From positions 41,239,797 through 41,303,796 of the forward strand of contig CM039184.1 of NCBI GenBank assembly GCA_008360975.2: 64,000 bases of DNA. Reading direction: 5' to 3'. Under the pieces are notes generated by a model, which saw only the letters and a list, made by a program, of their open reading frames with translations, did no database searches and was not told where the DNA came from. A program made the translations under genes and the position numbers. The number at the start of each line of letters is the position of its first letter. Positions within the stretch are counted from its first letter, which is position 1. This DNA comes from Lichenostomus cassidix (lineage: Eukaryota > Chordata > Aves > Passeriformes > Meliphagidae). Of the stretch, positions 12,664 through 25,800 are shown in pieces.

Positions 12664-15600
12664 CAAAAAATCCCCAAATTAGACAGAATGTTGCTGTCTG
12701 GAAAGTGCAGGTTCTATGGGCATAGATTTAAAACAGTCTTTTTTATAATCAGACTGAGAAGTAGTCTAGACTTGGTATTCTGGTCAAAAACTTGTCAGAA
12801 CATGCCATTCTCTTTCAGGGTTCCCTTTTTTCACTTGATGTGTATTATTTCTTTTGCTCATTGTTCGTAAATGCTAATGACACATACATATTGTAATTAC
12901 AGATTTATCAAATTTCTAAAATTATGGGTCTGAACATTTCTAAAATAAATAGTTAAATACTGGCTTTACTGACAGAACATTCATTCACAAGCTTGGTGTA
13001 GAAAATCAGCAGTTAGGTTTGATTATACAGAATAATTATATGGCATGAGCTTTGAAATTAGAAATGCATAATATAAAATGTGATGAATATTTCTAACATG
13101 GGACTAAATTGAATAAAAAAGGCTTTACTGATCTGGAACAGATCTTAGTGTTGTATGATCTGGGTTGGTCTGATCTTTTTTCATCCAGTAAAGCTTGAAA
13201 AAACTAACAGTCTGCTCACTTCTTTGCTAAAAATCAGCCAGCAATTTACTTTTTGCATACCAGACATTATTTTTTTTATGCCAGTGTAAAGCAGAAACAG
13301 ACGCTAGCACCACAGAGAGATGAATTGCCCAACAAATACTTTAGAACTACAAAATATTAATATTGGTATTTACTGAAAATACATATCCAATACAAAATTT
13401 GATAAAGTTGTTCCTGTACCTTATTGCATTAGATTAGAAATAATTTAGATGAAAAACCAAACCCAAACACACAATAGGATTAAGATTCTGAAACACACTG
13501 AGAGAAGCTAAGGACATCCATTTTAACTTTGTATTTTTGCCACTTTTTGTCACTTTTTCATTCCATCTGGAACGATTGCATATAAAAAGGAAAAAAAACC
13601 CACTTGAATATAAGATCATTAACTATGAACATTTTTAGGCTTATTTCTGTCTGAAAGTGATTATTTCAATTGAGTGGGAAAGATCAAAAGTTTTTAGGAA
13701 AAAATATATTAAAAGTTCATCTAATTCTGACAGCTGCTGTGTTCTAACTCATTTGGTATAGATATGAATGCACATTATTTCGTATATCTTTTATCTCCTC
13801 AGTAATCAACAAGGTAATTCAGTTTCTTTTGCTAAGTATGGGTTATAGAATTAAGGCACACACTTAAAAATGCATAGCTGTATATCCTTATGCTTGAGAA
13901 TGCTCTACAGAATTTGAACTGTACATGCAAGGTTTGTAGGATGAGCCCTTTGGAAACTTTCCCATACTTTTTTTTTCCATAGACACAGCCAGTAGTGCCA
14001 CCTACAGATAAGGCTGCTTGAGGCTTTCTATTACAAGAGCACTTTTGGTTAGTTATAACATTGTAACACTGATATTTTTGGTAGAATCTTTCTCTTAGGA
14101 TACTTGCCAGTATATTTTGTTTCACCACAAACAGCACAAACAATTCTGATGGTATGACAGGCGATGTATTCACTTTCTTGCCATGGCGAAGAGGAAAGAA
14201 ATGAAAGCACCATAAACCATGTACAACTATCTTGCTGAAAACCTCCAGCCCTCCCCTGTTTCAGGTCAAATATAAAGAGTCTGACTACAGTGAAGTACCT
14301 TAAGAGGGACAGAAGTCAATAGTAAAGTGAGAATTATGAAGTGGGAAGGAGAGGAAATTAAGTGAAAAATCAGAAGGCAGCTCTGGGTGGAGAAGAGATT
14401 AGGCAGAGGACTGAAACAGAGGTGGACTAGTAGAGGAGTAGAGACAAAAGGGTCAGTTGTAGAGCAATTTTTTGTTAGATACTAATTTTTCTGAAACCTG
14501 AAATGGAGCATACACTTTCCACATTTGTTATGAAAATTCTAATAGCTTCATTTGTATATATGTAGAAAGTAGACGTTGTCTTTTGTGCTGTAATGTCCCT
14601 GTGGTTTTGAACTATTTTTGGTGCAGAGGTGAATATGAGTAGCTGTGATATTTGGTATATGAAGGAAGAGCTGAAAGAAAACATTGTTTATACAGGATTT
14701 ATAGCTCCTTTCCATAAACAGGAAAACCAAGGCTTTTTTTTTCCTTTATTGTTCTAATACCTATTATAAATTGTTCTTAATAATATCTTCAGCTCATTCC
14801 ACCTTTTTTAATGCCTTGCATCATACCTCTAATTGTTTAAATTCTTTTAATTGGAATTTATCAGAGCATCTGTAAATGGATTGCTGCCTAATTTTTTTTC
14901 CCTTTTTTTCAGTCTGTTTCCTGAGGCAACACTTCTGGTTTATTGGTTTTTAATAGGCGTAATTTAAAGCCACCCCACAATATTTTAAAAACATGAACAA
15001 GTCTTTAAAAATATTATTCAAACATCAGAGTTTACTATAAATGTCATTGACCTTTTGTCCTCTGAGTGTCTTTTTCAATTCTCTAAGGTATTGATGAAAT
15101 TACCAGATTGTGTTAATTCTGCAATTAAATAAATCCCATGCTCATGTTTTTTTTAACCATCTGTAGCATCAGATAACTTCACTAAATCAAAAAAAAACTA
15201 ATTTGAGGGTTTTCTGCGTTTCATCACAAGCATTTCAAGGGGGAAGATGACACCAATGAAAGGAAATATGAAGTAGACATAATTTCAAGTATTCTGAAGT
15301 GTATTTAAACCAGTGTTTGCTAAAATTATAAGACCTCAGTGGACTAAAAAAATACAATATTTTGAATTGAAAATCATCTTGTGAGTAGACTTTTGATATG
15401 TTAACATGTTTTGGGTTTTTTTTTTTGCAATTAAAAATATGTCCCTTTTAATTAGAATATTGTCCTTAATAGAAGACTTCTGATTAGTTTGTATTACTGT
15501 TTGTTCTATTACTATGAATTCATATGTGAGGGAATAGATTATCATCTCTTTTCTCAACAGGTATCTTGCATAAAGGATCTTTCCACTTTTTTTTTTTTAA

Positions 15601-18600
15601 TATTATTCTAAAGGGACTGTAGCCATCTCTCAAAATATATTTCTGCCTTGCAGTTATAGATCTCTCACTTATTTTATGTGGAGAGGTAACAGCTCAGATC
15701 ACAGCAATTTATTATTATATAACTCTTTTAGGGAATAACGGAAGAAGAGAGTAGAGGAAGTCTGAAACTCTGCCTTCCAGAGTTTTTACTTTACAGAAAA
15801 GTGGATCCCAGCCTTTACCTTCCATAGTTGAACTATTACTCCCCAAATTTCTTCAAATTGTGTGAACACCTTCATTATGAAGTACTAAATATACTTCATG
15901 ATAAATTAATAAATATAGAAGACTACATTCTACACAGCTATATTATAGCTTTCTTAATATTGGCATCCAATTTGGAATTTTTAACTTTACTCTTTAGAAC
16001 TTTTAACATCTATCATTATTGAGATCTTTTAGGAGGTATTAAGAATCATGACTGTGACCTTACTGTTTTCTTTACACTGAGGGCTGTCCAGATAACTGAA
16101 GGATTCTGAGCCTTTTTTCCCCCTTAGGGTGGCTTTATTCTCATCTTTCATTACAACTACTTTACAACAGATAGGCAATAAATGACAGACAGACAGAAAT
16201 GTGGTTTTGAGGAAACAAAACATTCATTCTTTGCATGTATCTTCCAATAACCACTTGAGAAGAGCTTCCAGTATATCCATCGCCTTTTTTTCATTTGTCT
16301 GTGCAGGAAATAGTCCCTTGGCTGATTTCAGAATTTCAAGGGATCCCAAATAAATAACCACTTCTTCATTCGTGACCCATCAAGTGTAAGAGAGCACATG
16401 TTGCACAGATCTTTTATGCATGCACAGTAAATCTTATGTATCTAAAATGTGTCTAAACCTCAGCACTTTTGGACCCATGTCATTTGCTGAACTCAAAGCC
16501 AAAGCAAATTCTTGGATATGTATTTTAACTTGCGTTGTTGAAGCAAAAATGTCTAAGAAAAAATAGCTACTGTTCTGTATAAATGTAAGTACAGACACCA
16601 TTTGCATCTCAAAAAAATACTGAAAATAAAGTAAAAAAAAAAAGAAATTGTGTATTTTAACTTATTATGGTGATACAATGTCTGATTAATGGCTAATTGT
16701 TCAGAAAATATATATACCCATAGGAAAAAAAACAAAATTGAAAGGGGAAGACAGATAGTCTGTAAAAAAAGTTGGTTTTAAGGCAACATTTTCCTAGTCT
16801 TTCAGGTCATTGTTTGTATGAAAGACTGATGACCATCTGAGATGCTTCCATGCAAAAAAACAAGCAACAACCTACCTTAAAAATATCCAAAGGCACTGAA
16901 ATAGAGAAATAAATTAAAGGCTATTTTTCTGAGGTTAGTCAAAAAGCCAAATTTGGATCAGTGAACACATTCTCGCCTTAACAAAAGGGAATGTTTACTG
17001 AGCCCTCTAGCAGGAGCACTCTGGAAACTCAATAATTAATGAGAAGTGGTAAATCTTACATGCCTGAAAACTCTCCGTATGTAATTTACTGGTGTGTTCC
17101 TACTCTATCTTGCTGCACTTGTAAGGGAATGAATGCAATGATCTCAATAGTCTTTCCTCTCCCCCTCTGATTTCTGTGAATCCTTGTTCTTCATGTGATG
17201 ATCACTAAAGAGATTATCCCTGAATCAGGACCATGTAAATATGTGCAGATATAAAGATCCACAAATGATAGATTTATTTTTTTCAAAATGTAAAATATTT
17301 CATTTCTAATAATTCAGTAAATAAGTTCAATAGCATTTAAATATCAACAGAAGTAAAATTATCATAGTTTTTTTCTGTCTATTTGTTGCTTTATTCTTGC
17401 TAGTAACTCTAAAATCAATTTGTAAGTTGACCATATTTCTTCACTGAAGTAAAGTAACAAATACAGAGGGTTTAGAGGCACTGTGAGATGGCATATAATT
17501 TCTGAACATTTCAACATGTATTGAATGAAAATACAGAAATCTTAATAGTCCATATAGAAAGAATACAAGATTTTTAATACACCCCGTGTGAATCATACTT
17601 TTCATGTATGTATCTCATTAACTTTAAGGCTGATCAATATAGTATTGTTCTACATCAGCATTAATTGAAATCACTCACTTATAAATAAGATTTGAGTTTG
17701 AAAGGACTTATTTTGTTCATAGATAAACCACACTCTGTTCCCTATCACCTCATCCTTCCCTTTGAAATTCTGTAAGAGTTTGTTACTTCAGCTGGAGTCA
17801 TTCTTTTGTCATACCTATGTCATGGTCACCTCGGGAAGGACTAATGTGCACCAATTCACATTGAGAGGCACTGCTTGTGACACACTTACAAACACATGGT
17901 TTTGCAAAATAATTAATCTGGGTAATTACTGTATCCTTGGCAGAATCGTTTTCTGATGTATGCACTGAAGCTCAAATGGTGTGAGATCAGACATGCACAC
18001 AACTTTTCCAGCATGTCTTACCAGACTTGGGGTAAGCTGGGACACTCGTCTCGGTGAATAAGACTGGTGGAAAGGAACAGAACTGAAGGTTGAGTGGTTT
18101 TAGACACAGTCCATATCTTTATATAGATTCTTTTATCCACTTTTAATCACTAGAAGATTGTTCTTCACAACTTTCTGGTTTGTGAAACCATTTGAACAAA
18201 AAGTTGCATTAAGACTGCAGTATAAATAAAACAATTACAGATATTATTTTTCTTTTTCCTTTGTTGCCAAAAGAATTAATTCATGCTAGGGAAAAATATT
18301 AAGTGTTTGAATTTTGTATATATTTCAAATCTGACATACAAAATATCATTCTCAGTAAAGCTGACCTTTAAAAACTGAGAAATGTTTTAAAAGTTGTGAT
18401 TTCTTTTTTCTAAGTCTTCCATGCTAGATAAAGTGGGTGGTTCTCTTTGAATTTACTGTAAGAAAAGATTTTTCATACTCATTTCTGTGACCATTTTATG
18501 ACAAAAATGCTGGTTAAAAAAGAAGTCACTTACAGGAAAGAAATGAGACATGGCAGATTGCTTGTAAGAACACAACACTTTCTGCAAAAAAGAAAGTAAA

Positions 18601-21083
18601 ACAAAAGAACAAAGTGAAATATCTAATAGAAGAGGTTCTACTGCTATACAGCTAAAGCCACTGCAGTAAAAGTCATTTAAAATTGTATTCTGAGAGATAG
18701 CTTTCAATTCTTAAACAGTAGAATCCAATTTCGTCAAACTCAGAAGTGAAACAATATTATTACAATGGAATATTGGTTTCCATAAGCTGTATGGGACAAA
18801 GAATCTTTGAAATCTTATCAAAGCTATTTTAAAGGCTCATAACTACAAAATATCTATTACTTACTGTTCTTTGTGGGTAAGTACCTAACTGAACAACTAA
18901 GAAAAAAACAACATTCTGTTTAACTTGAGTCTACAAGAAAAGTGTGTTACATTTTATTTCATGTAATAATTCCAGGGACCTAACTCCAGCTCCTCCAATA
19001 TTGTGAAGTAGAAGAAACACAAAAATGGAGACCAGATTTATTGCAATGATTGAAAAAGCTTGAAAAATATTCTCAGAGAGATGCTATGCTACACTTAACA
19101 TATATCTTTCCCTAAAATTTATGTACCTGATTAAAGGACCAAAGAATTCAATTTTGACAGCTCAGGGTAATCATAGCAGAGCTTTACAGTTGCCAACACC
19201 TTCACTTAGACTTTCAAAACCATGTAGGAAGATGAGATCTGCAGTATCAAGCTAAAAGCTACATGAGAAGACAAAAGAAGAAAAGTTCTTCTTCGTAAGG
19301 AAGAATAACAACACCCATTGTTTTAGGTGACTAAAGGGAGCCTTAAGGGACTTAAGCATCTAAAGTGGATTTGTACTAAACCTGAAGGAAGTTCCAGACA
19401 TTGTTCTAGAATAGTCAGGGAAGGATCAGAATAACGAGAAAATATGGGGGTTTTTTAATATGTGTCATCAGCTAGGGAATTAATATTTTATTATAGTACC
19501 AACTCAAATTTCAGTTCTGTAAACTATTTTCCCTAGATTGTTCTACATAAGGGAACCTTAGCAAAAGTGATCCCTCATTTGATATAATAATACCATGAGC
19601 AGAGAAATTACTAAACCAGGATGGTAGTTAAAAACTGTACTGTTGTAGTTTAAAGGGCTTTTGGAACATTATCCAGTTTAATACACACATATTTTATAGT
19701 TACTGTTTGATATCACACAAAATGTTATAATATTGAATGAAACTATATTGCCCCTTAATGATAAGCATATATTATTTAATAGTACATTTTTGTTTTCAGG
19801 TAAGACTGTGAGTTCAGCATGGCATCTTTGTTCTATTTACATTAGGGGTTGCCAACAAACAACACAACCACTTTTTTGTGGTTCTATGACTGAATTGTCT
19901 GAAAATTCAAGCAAAATATCATGGACTATGGTCTGCAAAGATTCCAAAATCCTTACCTTGATGGTATTGAGTTAGTACATAATTTTCCTGTATCTGTTGC
20001 AGAATTTGAAGAGTGTAACATCATATTGAGCACAGGCATGAAAGTACCTGATGGAGCATTATACAAGAGGAACCATTGAAACATTTATATAAATTGAAGT
20101 TCTGTTTCTAATGCATAATGAGGTGCCCCTCACACAACTGGCAATTGAAAAGTCATTGTTCTTTTCAAGTGCTCTGCAGAATTTTTAAGTGCATTTTAAA
20201 TTAATCACCATATTTTTCACATGAAGTAGGCTAAATCCTTTCCTCCTAGTCAGTCTGTCTCATTCCTCACAAATAGCTTAAACTGTAGAAAGTACTTTGC
20301 ACCTGCTGTTAGTCAGAGTGTGCCTTGCAAATAAAACCTTCTAAAATTATATTGCTGTAGTCAGCTTCTGTAAATTAAGGTAGTTCTGCTGGGCTTAGTG
20401 AAGTTTTACTGATTTACAGCTGCTAAAGTTCTGGCCCTATGGTTTCTCCAATAATTACTGATGTTCAGTCTGCAGAGGCAAAAGCCTCATTCTGCATTTC
20501 ATGAGTTTATTTGAACCTCTTATCTTCTTGTCATTTCAGAGTGTTCTTGATATATGATCCACAGACACATATTTTCACTCAAAATTCATTAAAAATTGGT
20601 GACTGTCTCCTATTTCACGATGGTAATATAAAAAAATGAACTAGTACAAACTCATTAACAAATGTCTATGCTCTTGACATACAGGAACAGCCAGCAACAA
20701 AGGCCTTAAAAAAATAAGACTTCCAAATAAATGTTGTTAGAAAACAGGTACCATTGGTAAAACAGACATAGAAGATTTTATGAATTAAAAGGTATATCTT
20801 TTAGAAAATTAAACATAGGATGTTTAATTGACTGGAATGTGCTGGGGTTTTTTCCTATCATTTCCATATTTTCATTCTTCATTTTCCTTCTATTTCTTCT
20901 TTGATGATAAATCCAAACAAAAAGAAACCTGGTTCTCCCAGTCTTCAGTCTGCAATGACCTGTAATGGTCATTGTCTAGCTAGTCTTTCAGCTGAATACT
21001 AACAAGCATTTTCTGCCATTTAAAAAGATTTAAATATTCTCTCAGTCTTTAACTCTCTGAGAAAGAGATAACCAAGAAAAGAT
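12664..21083. other. Unique AT-rich non-coding sequence
   Basis: No exon, RNA gene or dispersed repeat was recognised. There is a purine-rich stretch around 14335-14455 and there are several short A or T runs (for example near 15590 and 16630). Open frames reach about 113 codons (13832-14173, minus strand) without protein-like features. Confidence 0.55.
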
Positions 21084-21160
21084 AAGGAAAAAAATCCACA
21101 AAAATAAAAGCAACAACAACAAAAAACTGAAACAACTAAAACCAACCCAAAACCATAGAA
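21084..21160. repeat. A-rich low-complexity tract with (CAA)n
   Basis: An A-rich segment of about 75 bases contains a short CAA run and scattered CCAA motifs. It is simple sequence with no adjacent element that I can identify. Confidence 0.75.
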
Positions 21161-22270
21161 GAAACAGCCCAGGGTTAGTTATACTCCTGAACTGGTGTGG
21201 CTGAGCTCTCTGTAGCCTGTATACAAACAGACCAATGACTTTTTTCAGTTTTTCTTGTGTAGTGGAAGTTATTTTGTCTTGCAGGAGATTTTTCAGAGAA
21301 CTAAGCTTAATCTGATAATTACAGATAAAAATGAAATAGTGGATGTAATGGAAAATTATATGGTAAAACAGTATTTTTGTTGCTATGATAAAAATACATT
21401 TCTTCTCAATAAAAATTAGATTTTTTACTATGTTTGTAATTGAATTTGCTCTCCATTTTGGACTACAGCTATTTCATTAGTATAGAGGGAATTAGTGACA
21501 GCTATGAAGAGAGATTCCATATAGAAACATATTACCATATAAGTGCCATGAATAATTAGTACATTATGCTTTTGACCTTTTATTTTTAGGATAAGAAAAC
21601 TTTATGCTTAAGAAGACACAAACGTCTCTGATCTCAAAAGGCTAATAAATCATTGTTTAAAGTACACTGAGAACTCTCTATCTGGCATCTGAAAAGAAGA
21701 AAAATTGCTTTGATTTTTTATCCCTTTTGATCTTTTATTTCTGCTAGTATTTTTAATATGCATTAAACAAACTCCTATTTCTCAGTGAAATGACAGTAAT
21801 GAAATGTCCAGCCATTTTTCAAAAGTAACACTGTTTCTATTACACCTATCATCGATAATAAGTGTATTGAGAATAGCAGGCAGGCAAAGCATTAAACTAG
21901 CTTAAAGATATATTAAGAAGATGTCAGAATACAGGGCTGATAAGCCTTCTGAAGCTATACACTAATAAACCCATGAAAAGAAATGAAAGTAGGGAGGAAA
22001 AAAATCATTATTACAAAATTCATTTTAACAGAGGAGGAAATAAAGAGATTGAAATTTAGTAAGTACTAATAAATTGCTATGGGTGTAATTCGCCCATCAG
22101 AATAAGAACTGTGAAAGCCTTGCCAGTCCTCTGACACAGACATCTGGGTAAGAAACAGGGAATGCAGTTCTTTAAATGTGAAATTATTTTGAACTGAGAT
22201 TTTCACAGCACATTTTTGGAAAGGGGCAGTTCAAAGACAGTATTAATTTTGGCATACAAAAAAATTGTAA
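21161..22270. other. Unique AT-rich non-coding sequence
   Basis: Nothing recognisable was seen in this interval on either strand. Confidence 0.5.
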
Positions 22271-22324
22271 AATATCTCATGTTTCCTTTTTACCTAAAAT
22301 ATCTCATATTTCCTTTTTATCTAA
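22271..22324. repeat. 27-bp tandem duplication
   Basis: Two adjacent 27-base copies, 22271-22297 and 22298-22324, differ at two positions (G to A and C to T). Each copy begins AATATCTCAT and ends CTAA with a run of five T inside. The unit length is a multiple of three, so an overlapping 68-codon frame stays open and shows a repeated FPFYLK motif, but that frame has no other coding support. Confidence 0.9.
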
Positions 22325-22771
22325 AGCAACTGAAGAGCTGCTGCAAGAGACCTAAAATCTGGTTCCTCTTGGTATTTATCTTCATGGAAGTGTTTTCATT
22401 CAAGCTTTGCATGTGGTTTTGAGAGACTTTATCTGAGATCAGGTTAGAAATGCAAGCTTGAGAAATCAAGATCTAGAGCTTTCAAGAGTAGAATAGAGGG
22501 TCTATGATGGATCTAAGAGATGCCAGGATGCTGACGGACAAACAGGGAGGTAGTCAACAGAGTGTAGCTCCAGGGGTCCAAAACCCAAACAGATTGTGCT
22601 TCTGCTACTCTGAAGCTCTAGTAGGTCATTTTTCCTGACGTCTTCTCCTACAGTCATAGGCTCCAATTCCTAAAGCATTTTATGATACCATAAGCCACTG
22701 TAAAATGTGAATTTTTTTTATTAGCACTTTGCTACAAATAATTTCCTGCCTGATCACTAGAAGATTGCTAT
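22325..22771. other. Unique non-coding sequence
   Basis: Mixed-composition sequence, slightly less AT-rich around 22490-22640. No gene or repeat family was recognised. Confidence 0.5.
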
Positions 22772-22869
22772 ACAAAAATAAAAAAACAAACAAAAAGCAA
22801 AAACAAAACCACAAACCAAATAAAAAACCCCCTAAAGATAAAGATGATAGACAAAAAAACAAAACATAA
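22772..22869. repeat. A-rich (CAAA)-like low-complexity tract
   Basis: About 100 bases are dominated by A with regularly spaced C, as CAAA and CAAAAA units. Open frames on the opposite strand here (runs of F, L and V residues) are a by-product of the simple sequence and should not be taken as membrane proteins. Confidence 0.8.
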
Positions 22870-25800
22870 AAGATCTTTTTTCAGACTTCTTAAAAAATAA
22901 ATTGAAAAGGAATATATATGTACAGGAAGTTTTTCTGTCTCCTTCATTAACAATGTTTGTGCTTATCTGTACTACCAATTCATTTGCTGAAGTCAGAGTG
23001 TCTATGAGGATGGTATTGTGCATACAGAAAATATCTGATCTAAAGTGTGCTGATGCTTAGAAAATGTTTGTAAACATTTGCCCCCCTCAAACCTCTGTAA
23101 ATGCCTGTAAAATAGCCCAGTCTGACAGAACCAAAACAAGTGTGGGAATCAAATTATCTATGACGTGTGTAATTATAACATTTCAGAGTAATTATTGCTG
23201 TATTGACAGTTTAGATAATTTGGAAACCCTTTCAGGACACCTTGCATATTGTGTGGGTCTCAGAAAACTACAATCCCACTGCTTTCAACATTTCAAGTGC
23301 AAATAATTTTCCTACCAAGAAGGGTTTCAATATTATGACTGATTTTTATATGAAACTGCTTTTGAAGAACTTTGAAGCATGAATTAATTGTAGTATTTTT
23401 TTTTAATATCAAAGGCTATAAAAGTGCTCAAGTAGACTATCAGATCACATACCTCTGGAGTTCTTATCCTTGCCAATGAATTTCTTATAAATAAGCACCA
23501 CTCAAATTCGAAAAAGAAAGCTTGAGATACACAATAGTAGATATGAATTGAAATGTTGTATTGGTCTTAGTCATAAGAAAAATCTGGTGCTCTACTGTAG
23601 ATAAATTATTGAAATGGCCACCACAAATCCAATATCTATGAGCAAAGGCTGCAGGATTTCTACATCAGAAAATCGTCATTGGATCTGGAAGCAGTGTGGC
23701 AAATATCAGACCCCTTTGATTTCCAGTTCCTTTAATAAGACTGAATTTTGAAGTCACAATATACAGAAGAACAAGGGACACTCAGACTAATAAAGGGTTA
23801 AATTACAATTTGCTTCCTTTTTTGTTTGAGACTCAAATGGCATTAAAAAGTTTTGTCTGTCCTCCATTTCCAAAGTAAATTTCTGTTACTTCTTCCACCA
23901 TATCAGATTTAGAGTCATTTTTTAAATACATGCAATCAAAATCTCCCATTTTTAGTTTGTTCACCTTCATTGATTTACATCCTGAAAAGGCAACGGAAGT
24001 AACTACATGAAGTTTACAAAGCTTTTTGAGGTAGGCCCTGACCGAAGCCCTTATCTGAGCAGTATAGAACATTTTTCTTTCCAAGGACTTAGGAGTACCT
24101 GAGCATTAAAATTTCCTGTCATATATAATCACTACCTTTAAAGACCTCTAAACTATTATGAAGTAGACAAAAAACATATTCTCCAAAAATCTTTTATAAG
24201 TTCTTATTTTAAACCTCAGTTCACAAAAAGTTGAATAAAGAATATTTTAATTCAACCTTTCACACAGACAATTTAATAGCTATTCTGTCACTATCTTTGT
24301 AAAAACGCCCTGCTATGGAGAAACCAGTACAGAGGTATACTGCTCATACCAATAAAATAATTAGTCATGCATACTTAAGTGTTTTCCCACTATGTAATTC
24401 TTTTTATTAGTGTAAGATTAAGGTCTTGATATTAAAGTGAAAAATGGTGCTTCCTAAAAATAAGCTCATTCTTTAGTGACATACTTACTACGTTATCTGG
24501 ATGGACCCAACATGTGGGGGATATTATGTATAATAAAACCTCTTTTATTTTTAGTCTGGAATTACACAGTTTTGTGGTTTCATTTGGCTCACCACCATGG
24601 ACTAAGAGGATGTAAAAGTCATTATCATTTTAGTGGAACTATGGTCTCAATTTAATAATAAACCTTACTATTTTTACTCCAGATTTTCTTTGGCATTATG
24701 GTGGTTACAACTTTCTGAAACACTATGCAGGAAAATATTAAAAAAAAAAAAAAAGGAAAAGCAATTGTAAATAGGCTTTTCAAAGACTGATCATTTCTCC
24801 ACTCTTTAAAATTTGCACTTCCTACTAGATATTGCAATATACATATTTGGACATATATTTCTGTTTGGTGTAACTGAGGCAGATGAGTTCCTTTTTTAAA
24901 ATATTTAGGTTTAGATTCTGAGGTTGGGAATTTCCAGTCAGAACTGGGCTTATTATCAGACATTTCAATGTTTCAGCAAAGTCAAAATATTTTGCAGAAA
25001 AGTATATATATAAACAAAGACTGTAAGGGGAAGATTTGTGAAGTCACATGACTCCAAGTCAGAAAGGAAAAAGGAATAAAGGAAGGAAAAGAAACCAATG
25101 AGCCAAACAAACTTTTAAACCTGAAAGCTATCATGAAGACTAAAAATTATACTTAAATCCTTTCTACCCATGAAAAACCCCAGTTAAGTATGCTCTTTTA
25201 TAGACTGAAATTTATAATGTAGAGAGTGAATGCATGGAACCACACAGAATACTGATATCAAAAAGTAGTCAAGGACAGCTTAAATCTACATCGGAACAAT
25301 TTCTGATGGTCATTTAAATGTCAGGAAGGTAAGGCAAAGTTCACTCCATTAAATTTGTTAATTCTGAAATATTGCCTAATAAATTGAATTACTTCGAATT
25401 CAAGTTTTTTTTAATTTTCTGTCAGTTTTATTGACTCTTAATTGAATCATTCAAAATATCTTGCATTTAATGAAATTTGTTTAGAATTGCACCAATTTAC
25501 TTCCATTCATGCCCTAAATTTTATTTTGGTGGAATATTGAGATCTCAAAAATTTATAGCCAAGGCCAAGTAAGGTAAAGCTAAGATTCTCCAGAGCTTCA
25601 AATTAGAAAAAGAAAACTGCACAGTTTGTGATCTGAAGAGTCACAAGATCATGTCTCCTTATTACTGACAGTGAATAATTTTGCTGTTATTTAGTATCTG
25701 TTCTACTATTTTATGGTACTTGATAAGCCTAAGTCATTCACTGTCTGCTAAACAACCACTGCCATACTACCGTGAGAGCAAAAAAAAAGCAAATTCTTTT

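Noticed and set aside
22680..22953. Minus-strand frames rich in F, L and V as possible membrane proteins
   Set aside because: They read through the A-rich low-complexity tract.
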